Assembly: GCA_042089915.1 (NCBI GenBank)
Contig: JBELJZ010000027.1
Location: forward strand, 1 to 22,244
DNA length: 22,244 nt
Direction of reading: 5' to 3'
From: UBA8752 sp002172485
GTDB lineage: Bacteria > Bacteroidota > Bacteroidia > Flavobacteriales_D > Sanyastnellaceae
Shown: positions 16,527-22,244 of the stretch, one piece after another
How the letters are laid out: the number at the start of each line of letters is the position of its first letter
Numbering within the stretch: position 1 is the stretch's first letter
Notes under the pieces: generated by a model
Seen by the model: only the letters and a program-made list of their open reading frames with translations
Told to the model about the DNA's origin: nothing
Databases searched by the model: none
Position numbers and translations under genes: made by a program

Positions 16527-17951
16527 TCAGTGACCGCTTTGGTGTTGTATCCAATCATTCGCCCGCCTGTAGAATGGAAAGAAGATGATGAGGTGACAAA
16601 TGGCGCCCCAAAACACTTGCCCGGAGACTGTGACCATGTCAGACTGGAATGTTCCCCAGGGTTTCATGCACACCCACAACAGCCCAAGAGCGAGCAGCGG
16701 GTTGAATGCTACCGCCCTGGACAATGTGATGAGGTAAAGCCCCCCGCCCAACATGCCAAACAGGAACAGATGGATCAGCATTCCATAGCGTCCCCAATCG
16801 ATGTACGCTTCGCAATAATGTCCCAGGCTGAAGGAGCTGCCTCCGTATGGGCTGAAGGCGAAGTCTGTATAACGTTCAACTTTGGCCTGGTCATTCTTGA
16901 TGCCTTTGTCGGGAGCCAAGATGCGCGGTAGAAGAGAGAACGTGAGATTGGACTGCAGGAGTTGGCCGCTTTGGTGAGGAATTTCGGCAGGGACCTTCGA
17001 GACGGCACTCGAGAAATACTCCAGGTAGCCTACCCTCCTGTAGGTTGCATTGATCTGTCTTTCATTGAAGATGTCGGTGGCAATGGCGTCGGAAGCCAGT
17101 TCTTGGAATTTGAGCAACGCATCAGTCTGTGTGACCACAATGTGTTGGGAGTATTTGCCACCATTGAGGTACGCTCGGTACTCTCCCTTGATGCTCTGCC
17201 AAACGAACAGGAGTAGAAAAGCGGGGAGGAGGATGGGGGACAATCTCAAGGCCTGTCGAACATTGAATGTCCTGATTCCGGTAAGAGAAGCGACCAACAG
17301 GATGGACAAGGGGCCTTTCCAATCACTGAAGAAGCTGAAGAAGCTGAGCGCGATGAGGCAGGTGAAAATCAGGATGACCAAAAGGGTGTGTTTTCGGTCA
17401 AGCATGAATTTGATGGCGATGACCATCAGGATGGCGTCGCTGATTCCAAGGGCATAGGTTTCAAGTTGCCGAAAACCGCTGGCGTAGGGGATGGCGAAGT
17501 CCATCGCCTCCCCGATGAGCTTGGCTGAGAAAAAGGCAAGAACGAGCCGCTTTTGATTCAGCTGGTCAGCGGCTTGTGTCAGGTCGTCCAGGGTGAAAAA
17601 GAGGCGCCTCGAAGAGGAGGCCCAAAGGGTTCTGACCCCAATGGCCACCGCGAGCAGGGACACAGAGCTCATCCAGAAGGTGGATCGGCCAGTGCCGAAG
17701 AAGAGCCCATTCAGGGTGAGGTCATTTTGATTGGCCTCAATCAATGTGGTGTGGATTTCGACGAAAGGAATCAGGATGCAGTACAGCATGATTCCGGGTT
17801 GGTTCTGCCACCAGAACCAACGCAGCAACAGGAGGAGAAGCGCACTTGACCAGAGCACCTCCCAAGGGTTGGGGCTGGAGAATCCCAAGACGGCACAGCA
17901 CGCCAGTGCGGTCGCGGTCAATGCAGAGTCAACGGGCTGAGGAAGGGTCAT
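16527..17951 (-). CDS. Wzy-like O-antigen/exopolysaccharide polymerase
   Basis: This is a 474-residue integral membrane protein. Hydrophobic segments are visible near 33-48, 52-66, 92-108, 168-208, 212-226, 236-252, 390-410, 414-430 and 444-462. A large hydrophilic loop (about 253-385) contains LPRILAPDKGIKNDQAKVER and SPYGGSSFSLGHYCEAYIDW. This layout fits oligosaccharide repeat-unit polymerases, which join lipid-linked units at the periplasmic face of the inner membrane. Sequence identity in that family is low, so the call rests mainly on topology and on the glycosyltransferase genes around it; a ligase of the WaaL type is the main alternative. The start overlaps the upstream glycosyltransferase stop by the ATGA pattern (17948-17951). 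The MBOAT-like fragment follows after 2 bases. Confidence 0.7.
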   Translation of the reverse strand: MTLPQPVDSALTATALACCAVLGFSSPNPWEVLWSSALLLLLLRWFWWQNQPGIMLYCILIPFVEIHTTLIEANQNDLTLNGLFFGTGRSTFWMSSVSLLAVAIGVRTLWASSSRRLFFTLDDLTQAADQLNQKRLVLAFFSAKLIGEAMDFAIPYASGFRQLETYALGISDAILMVIAIKFMLDRKHTLLVILIFTCLIALSFFSFFSDWKGPLSILLVASLTGIRTFNVRQALRLSPILLPAFLLLFVWQSIKGEYRAYLNGGKYSQHIVVTQTDALLKFQELASDAIATDIFNERQINATYRRVGYLEYFSSAVSKVPAEIPHQSGQLLQSNLTFSLLPRILAPDKGIKNDQAKVERYTDFAFSPYGGSSFSLGHYCEAYIDWGRYGMLIHLFLFGMLGGGLYLITLSRAVAFNPLLALGLLWVCMKPWGTFQSDMVTVSGQVFWGAICHLIIFFPFYRRANDWIQHQSGH

Positions 17952-19075
17952 GCTGGCTTCATTGAGTCCATTTCGGTCCGGACGGCCTTCACAAAGTGAC
18001 GCAGATCAAATTTCTTCTCAATGGGTTCCCAATCCGCGGCGTCTGGTGGGCTTTGCAGCAGTTCACGGATCGCCGTGGTCCACAATTGAGGCTGATTCCA
18101 AGGCACGACCTTTCCATGTTCCGAATTTCTGATCATGTCGAGGCTGCACCCAACACGGTCGCTGACGATGCACCGGATGTTGCAGGCCATGGCCTCATTT
18201 ACGCTCAGTCCCCATGTTTCACCCGGGCCCTTTGAAGGAAGGCAGAAAATGCTGCCCATGCGGTACACGACAGGCATGTTCTGTTGGTTTTGAAATCCGA
18301 TGAAATGGACGCGAGGCTTTGAGCCCCATGAATGTTTGAGTTCCTCTTCCAGGGGTCCACTCCCTGCGATGATGATGTGACTTTCGTCTGGCAACGCATC
18401 CCAAGCACGGAGCAGGAGTTGGGGTTGCTTTTTTTCTTCGAGTTTTCCCGCAAAGAGGATGACATTGGCATGGGTGGGAATCCCCAATTCACTTCGCCAC
18501 TGCATCGCCGCCTTTTTTCGTACCTGGTCTTCATTCTGGAAATGCTGTTGTTCAACAGAATGAGGTGCTCGTTTCAATTGATCGGGTTTCAGTCCACACC
18601 AGATGTAGTAGGCTTCATTGGCAGTTCCCACGCTGAAGGCGACATCCACATGGCGGTACACCCATGAGAGGAATGCCCGTCTGGCCAGCCTTTTCAGAGG
18701 GGGAGCCGGGTCGAGAAGGTGACTGTCTCCACGGAACCAGACCGGGATGCGTCCGTGGAAGTGGCGCAGGGCCCTCAAATGGCCGGGGAAATTCCACCCA
18801 TAAACGAGGAGGGCATCGGGCGCGAATGCGCGGATGGAGCCGATCAGCGCATTCCGTCCGGAGACAGTGGAGGCGTCATGTAAGACGTGGTCGTACCCTT
18901 CTGTCACCGGAATGTCCCAGACAATCTCCCGCTGGAAACCCGGGTCAAATTTGACTTGGCCGGATGTCTTGCTGAAGAACACGAGCACCTTGAGGGTAGG
19001 GTCGTCATCCAGCATGCGAAAGAAGGGCGCATTGTACTGGATCGGGTGAGTGCTGAGGATGGCCAGTCTTCTCAT
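17948..19075 (-). CDS. GT4-family glycosyltransferase
   Basis: This 375-residue GT-B fold enzyme would transfer a sugar from a nucleotide-sugar donor at the cytoplasmic face of the membrane. The N-terminal Rossmann half begins MRRLAILSTHPIQYNAPFFR, a form common in this group. The C-terminal half has FAGKLEEKKQPQLLLRAW (208-225), AGSGPLEEEL (237-246) and PGETWGLSVNEAMA (284-297), which contains the EX7E pair E286 and E294 of retaining GT4 enzymes. The length is typical. The gene is joined to both neighbours by 4-base ATGA overlaps, to the preceding glycosyltransferase at 19072-19075 and to the polymerase at 17948-17951. The donor sugar and acceptor cannot be deduced. Confidence 0.88.
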   Translation of the reverse strand: MRRLAILSTHPIQYNAPFFRMLDDDPTLKVLVFFSKTSGQVKFDPGFQREIVWDIPVTEGYDHVLHDASTVSGRNALIGSIRAFAPDALLVYGWNFPGHLRALRHFHGRIPVWFRGDSHLLDPAPPLKRLARRAFLSWVYRHVDVAFSVGTANEAYYIWCGLKPDQLKRAPHSVEQQHFQNEDQVRKKAAMQWRSELGIPTHANVILFAGKLEEKKQPQLLLRAWDALPDESHIIIAGSGPLEEELKHSWGSKPRVHFIGFQNQQNMPVVYRMGSIFCLPSKGPGETWGLSVNEAMACNIRCIVSDRVGCSLDMIRNSEHGKVVPWNQPQLWTTAIRELLQSPPDAADWEPIEKKFDLRHFVKAVRTEMDSMKPA

Positions 19076-20334
19076 GTCCCCAGTGATTCAATGGCCTTGA
19101 GCAGCTTCTTCGTTCCCTCGGTTGCAGTGTGTTGTTCGAGGGGTGACAAATCCGGATTCCAACCGTCAGGTTCTGCCTGGGCGAGCGCGATCAGGACGGA
19201 TTCAACCCGGGTGTGCAGCTCATGCGCAGGAGAGGGCCAGGTGACAGAGTAGGAGTCGGCTCTGCACTCCTGAAGGAAAGAGAGGGCCGAACTGTCCCTG
19301 TGAAGAATGGACATCAGGGGCTTGCCAGCCAAGAGGCATTGGAAGGTCTTTGAGGCTGTGTAGTGGGCCTCTGTGGAGCCCAGCACCAGAGAAGCATGTG
19401 CCCTTCGGAGTAAGCTTTGGATGGTGAGAAAGGGAAGGCGTGAAGGGTGCTCGTGGACGATGTTGTCGATGCCTTCCTTCTCAGCGAGTTCAGAGATGGA
19501 GGGGCCAGGCCGCACTCCGGTGCCTACAAATCGCATGCGAAGATCGTGCGGCCAGAACCCGTTTCTCTTCAACGTAGCAATGGCTCGGAACAGGCATCGT
19601 GCAATGGGTTCGCTGTGCGGGAGAAAGGCGCCTGCATAAAGGATGTACCGCCCTTTGGATGGGTCAAATGGAAAGGAAGGATGAACCGGATCCTTCGTGT
19701 GGTCCTCTGGGTCGAAACCGTAGGGGAAAGCGACTGTTGTTGGTCGTTGCTTGTTTTTGAATGTGCGATCCACAGCTGGGGCGAAATAGGCCTCTGCAAC
19801 ACCGCTGATGATGGAGGCGCTGCGGATGGCCCTAGGCTCGAGGATCAGAGCGGCCTGATGCGTCCACCAAGCGCGACTCAGTGGCGGTTCGTGCTGGGTG
19901 AGTTGGTATACCCACGGGTCGATGTAGTCCACACCGTATGGCGTGTTGAATTGTCGGGAAAGCCCAGCTCCCATCAATGGAGTGTACCAGGAGGGGATGG
20001 GCATCCAAATGAAGTCTGTTTTGTGGTGCTTGAGCCAATGCTCAGCTGTGGCTTTGAGCTGGCGGTAGCTCCGTATACCGATGTCGCCGATGAGCCTGCG
20101 ACCGGCCATGCGCAGGACCGGCCGGGCACCGGTGTGAATGACCTCGACCCCCAGCCTCACGAGCTCCGTCATTTCTGCGTCATTTGGCTCCTCATAGTGG
20201 TCTGGATGAACGGTGATGACCGTCACGTGCCATCCGCTGTCGACAGCACCATTCGCTACGAGTCTGGCCCGGTGCATGCCCGCGAGGTTGGAAGGGGGCC
20301 AGTGGGGGTAGATGATGAGCAAGTGCCGTTTCAT
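19072..20334 (-). CDS. GT4-like glycosyltransferase
   Basis: This is a 420-residue GT-B type protein. It opens MKRHLLIIYPHWPPSNLAGM, with a glycine- and proline-containing loop often seen after the first strand of such enzymes. DYIDPW (136-141) lies in the N-terminal domain, ILYAGAFLPHSEP (231-243) opens the second Rossmann domain, and ASKTFQCLLAGKP (327-339) matches the donor-binding helix (usually SKLFEYLAAGKP). A clean EX7E pair is less obvious than in the next gene. The start and stop overlap the neighbouring genes by ATGA (20331-20334 and 19072-19075). It belongs to the same polysaccharide assembly pathway by position; the specificity is unknown. Confidence 0.82.
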   Translation of the reverse strand: MKRHLLIIYPHWPPSNLAGMHRARLVANGAVDSGWHVTVITVHPDHYEEPNDAEMTELVRLGVEVIHTGARPVLRMAGRRLIGDIGIRSYRQLKATAEHWLKHHKTDFIWMPIPSWYTPLMGAGLSRQFNTPYGVDYIDPWVYQLTQHEPPLSRAWWTHQAALILEPRAIRSASIISGVAEAYFAPAVDRTFKNKQRPTTVAFPYGFDPEDHTKDPVHPSFPFDPSKGRYILYAGAFLPHSEPIARCLFRAIATLKRNGFWPHDLRMRFVGTGVRPGPSISELAEKEGIDNIVHEHPSRLPFLTIQSLLRRAHASLVLGSTEAHYTASKTFQCLLAGKPLMSILHRDSSALSFLQECRADSYSVTWPSPAHELHTRVESVLIALAQAEPDGWNPDLSPLEQHTATEGTKKLLKAIESLGT

Positions 20335-21527
20335 GAAGCCAGCATTTCATCGACGAGGGTCAGCAATTTCTGACTCTCTGTTTCCCAGTTGAGTTCCTCC
20401 TTGGCGAGCGTCCAAGCTTTGTTGCGCTGTTCAGTAAGTGTCTCCAAGGATGAGGATAGCTCGGTGAGTCTTTTGGTCCAGCTCGCTCCATCGGTGAGAT
20501 CCAATGTTTCACCCAGCTCGGGGTGTTCATCATAGAACTGAACTTGCCCTATTGTCCGGCTGGCCAGAGTCCAGCACCCGCACAGAGGGTAGGTGTACAG
20601 TTTGTTTGTCCGACACAAGGCCCGGTTCAGGTTGGGGCTGTTTTCAATCGCAAGGCCAATGTGGTGCTCGGCGATGACCCTCATGAGATCCGGTTCAGAA
20701 CTAGGAGGCATCCAATGGATGCGGTGGAGGTCCGATGTGATGCAGGCCTCAATGGCCCCCTTTGTGTCGGCATCACAAGATCCGACCAGAGTGATGTCGA
20801 TGCGAAGTGTCCTGAGGGTGCTCATGTGACGCAGTACGCGCTGGATTCCCCTGTCCAGGCCCACAACTTGCGAGAACCAAATCAGTTTGAGAGGAGCATG
20901 GGGAAGGGCGTTGAACCCGGGCTGAAGACGGGTGTCAAAGGCATTGTTGACGGTGGTAACCTGAAGGTGAGGGAACCGTTCCAGATAGGCCGATCCAATC
21001 AAGGGGCTCGCTGCGGTCATCCATTGGATTTCACTCAGGTGTCGTTGTTCGAATTCGGCCATTCGACGCTGCTCTCGAGACCCGGTTGGGCATTCTCCAG
21101 AATGGTGGTCTTCCGCATCGAACAGAACAGGTCTCCCGGTCATGTTGGTCCATTGGTTCAGCAAGGGCAGCGCACCTGGGTTGTGCCCCAGCACCAGATG
21201 TGGATTGAAGCGTTGCAGTGCGTTCAGGTAGGCGTTTGCAGCAGGGCAGAATTGAAGGTCCGCATTTCCTGTCCACTTGCCCAGTTTGCGCTTAACGCGG
21301 TTGACGAAAAAGCGGGTCTTGTCCACCTTAGGATGTCCACCAACGCGCTGATGCCTCCATTGAACCCGGGCAAACAGCTCCTGGTCTGTCAGGTCTGCCC
21401 AAGGCGTGTTGTGGGCATACAGAACGAGGACGTCAAATCCGGCCTCACTGAGGGCATCGGCGTTTTTCCGCATTCTGGGATTGGTCCCAGGTTGCTTGGT
21501 GGAGACAATGGCAATCCTTCGCTTCAT
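20331..21527 (-). CDS. GT4-like glycosyltransferase
   Basis: This is a 398-residue protein of GT-B type. The frame is open upstream to 21689, but the first 54 codons of that extension lie inside the preceding gene and look like non-coding translation. The ATG at 21527 gives MKRRIAIVSTKQPGTNPRMR, a proper first Rossmann strand, and overlaps the upstream stop as ATGA. The N-terminal domain has FDAEDHHSGE (136-145), a motif seen in Bacteroidota polysaccharide glycosyltransferases. The C-terminal half has FSQVVGLDRGI (218-228) and TNKLYTYPLCGC (307-318), the latter in the position of the donor-site helix. No donor or acceptor can be assigned. Confidence 0.8.
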   Translation of the reverse strand: MKRRIAIVSTKQPGTNPRMRKNADALSEAGFDVLVLYAHNTPWADLTDQELFARVQWRHQRVGGHPKVDKTRFFVNRVKRKLGKWTGNADLQFCPAANAYLNALQRFNPHLVLGHNPGALPLLNQWTNMTGRPVLFDAEDHHSGECPTGSREQRRMAEFEQRHLSEIQWMTAASPLIGSAYLERFPHLQVTTVNNAFDTRLQPGFNALPHAPLKLIWFSQVVGLDRGIQRVLRHMSTLRTLRIDITLVGSCDADTKGAIEACITSDLHRIHWMPPSSEPDLMRVIAEHHIGLAIENSPNLNRALCRTNKLYTYPLCGCWTLASRTIGQVQFYDEHPELGETLDLTDGASWTKRLTELSSSLETLTEQRNKAWTLAKEELNWETESQKLLTLVDEMLAS

Positions 21528-22244
21528 GACGACAGTCGGGCTCTGAGCAGGCGAAGCTGCGACAGGGTCTTCCAACCCAACAACAGGCAAATGACGCGGC
21601 TCAGAAGGCTGATCGCATTCGGGTTGGGGATGGTGGGCTTGGGCAAGTCCTCCAATTTCTTTCGCGCTTCGCGAATGCCTTCGAGACAATGTGGGTAGGC
21701 CGTGTAGATCGCATGTTGGTAGCGGTTGGCGATCATCTGACGCATCCTCGGAGAGTCTTCAAGCGACAGGGCCGTGTTGTGGATGGAATGGATGCTCTGA
21801 AAAAGTGAAGGTGCCTTTTGTGCAGTGAAACGAGAAACGGATCCTGGAATGCCCCTCCGGTAGTGGGCGCGCACTCGAGTTTCGAGATGAAGCGCTTCTG
21901 CGGCGGCCAATGCGCGGGCGAAATATTCTCCGTCTTGGTTGACTTCAAGAGAGGTGTCCCATGGCCCAGCGGCTTCGAAAACCGCACGATTCCCAAGCCA
22001 GCAGTGCAGTACAGCTTGGTTTTCTGAAGCGAGCCAGTCGGCAGGAGATGGCTGGGTCAGAGATGCCCAGTCACATTCTTCGTTCGCTCTGTTGGGCTCT
22101 GCCTTTTCCAAGAAGGTTTGGAAAGGCGAAACCACTAGCGCTTTGCCACCGGGATGGAGGTGCTGGCGTTGTGTGGCCACTTTGGCAGCTCCGAGGAGAT
22201 CGTCTGCATCCAGCCATTGAATCAGTTCCCCTTTGGCCAAGCTC
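21524..22244 (-). CDS. GT2-family glycosyltransferase (5' end outside window)
   Basis: The frame is open at the right edge, so the N-terminal Rossmann part is missing; the TTG near 22240 is an internal codon. The first visible residues, SLAKGELIQWLDADDLLG, match the GT2 (GT-A fold) block that ends in the metal-binding DXD motif, here DADD. Further on, NQDGEYFARALAA fits the acidic acceptor-side motif (usually EDWDLWLR or DGEY in family members). The C-terminal tail has a hydrophobic stretch, AISLLSRVICLLLGW, that could associate with the membrane. It is the first gene seen of the ATGA-linked polysaccharide cluster (overlap 21524-21527). Confidence 0.85.
   Translation of the reverse strand, partial: SLAKGELIQWLDADDLLGAAKVATQRQHLHPGGKALVVSPFQTFLEKAEPNRANEECDWASLTQPSPADWLASENQAVLHCWLGNRAVFEAAGPWDTSLEVNQDGEYFARALAAAEALHLETRVRAHYRRGIPGSVSRFTAQKAPSLFQSIHSIHNTALSLEDSPRMRQMIANRYQHAIYTAYPHCLEGIREARKKLEDLPKPTIPNPNAISLLSRVICLLLGWKTLSQLRLLRARLSS

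Noticed and set aside
16330..16533. 67-codon + strand ORF in the gap before the receptor
   Set aside because: The opposite strand carries the MBOAT-like ORF coupled to the polymerase gene, which has a recognisable membrane N-terminus; the + strand product has none.
15420..16931. 503-codon + strand frame from the receptor into the polymerase
   Set aside because: It crosses two real minus-strand genes and the intergenic gap, with His/Arg-rich low-quality translation.
21528..21689. Upstream extension of the glycosyltransferase frame
   Set aside because: It lies inside the GT2 gene in another frame; the ATGA overlap and the first Rossmann strand fix the start at 21527.

Overview
The window looks like a chromosomal piece of a high-GC member of the Bacteroidota. 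The evidence is a CarboxypepD-domain TonB-dependent receptor, a PorV/PorQ-type outer-membrane protein, two very large secreted proteins of a kind that ends in a FlgD/Por-secretion-like C-terminal domain, and start codons that mostly lack a clear Shine-Dalgarno sequence. I cannot name the genus. There are no tRNA or rRNA genes, CRISPR arrays or transposases that I can see, and no gene-free stretch longer than 300 bases.

Region 1 (1-2881) is housekeeping. It holds the 3' end of a BNR/sialidase-like gene and a D-alanine--D-alanine ligase on the + strand. Facing them on the - strand are greA and a HIT-family gene. The ddl and HIT stop codons touch each other with no base between them.

Region 2 (2914-16262, all - strand) is the most distinctive part. 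It is a tight four-gene operon that reads, in transcription order: TonB-dependent receptor (1252 aa), large secreted protein A (1397 aa), PorV/PorQ-like barrel (346 aa), large secreted protein B (1399 aa), then hairpins. Proteins A and B are paralogues with clearly diverged N-terminal halves. Their C-terminal 639 codons are carried on a 1,910-bp direct repeat (3020-4929 and 8267-10176) in which I found no difference. This points to recent gene conversion or recombination. The repeats are 5,247 bp apart, a multiple of three, so recombination between them would give one intact A/B fusion gene and delete the PorV-like gene. I infer an outer-membrane surface or secretion module, with the PorV-like protein serving the two large proteins.

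Region 3 (16378-22244, - strand) is a surface-polysaccharide cluster with visibly lower GC. It contains a partial GT2 glycosyltransferase, three GT4-like glycosyltransferases, a multi-membrane-span Wzy-like polymerase and a 48-codon ORF that resembles only the N-terminus of an MBOAT acyltransferase. The first five genes are joined by four consecutive 4-base ATGA stop/start overlaps, so they are almost certainly co-transcribed.
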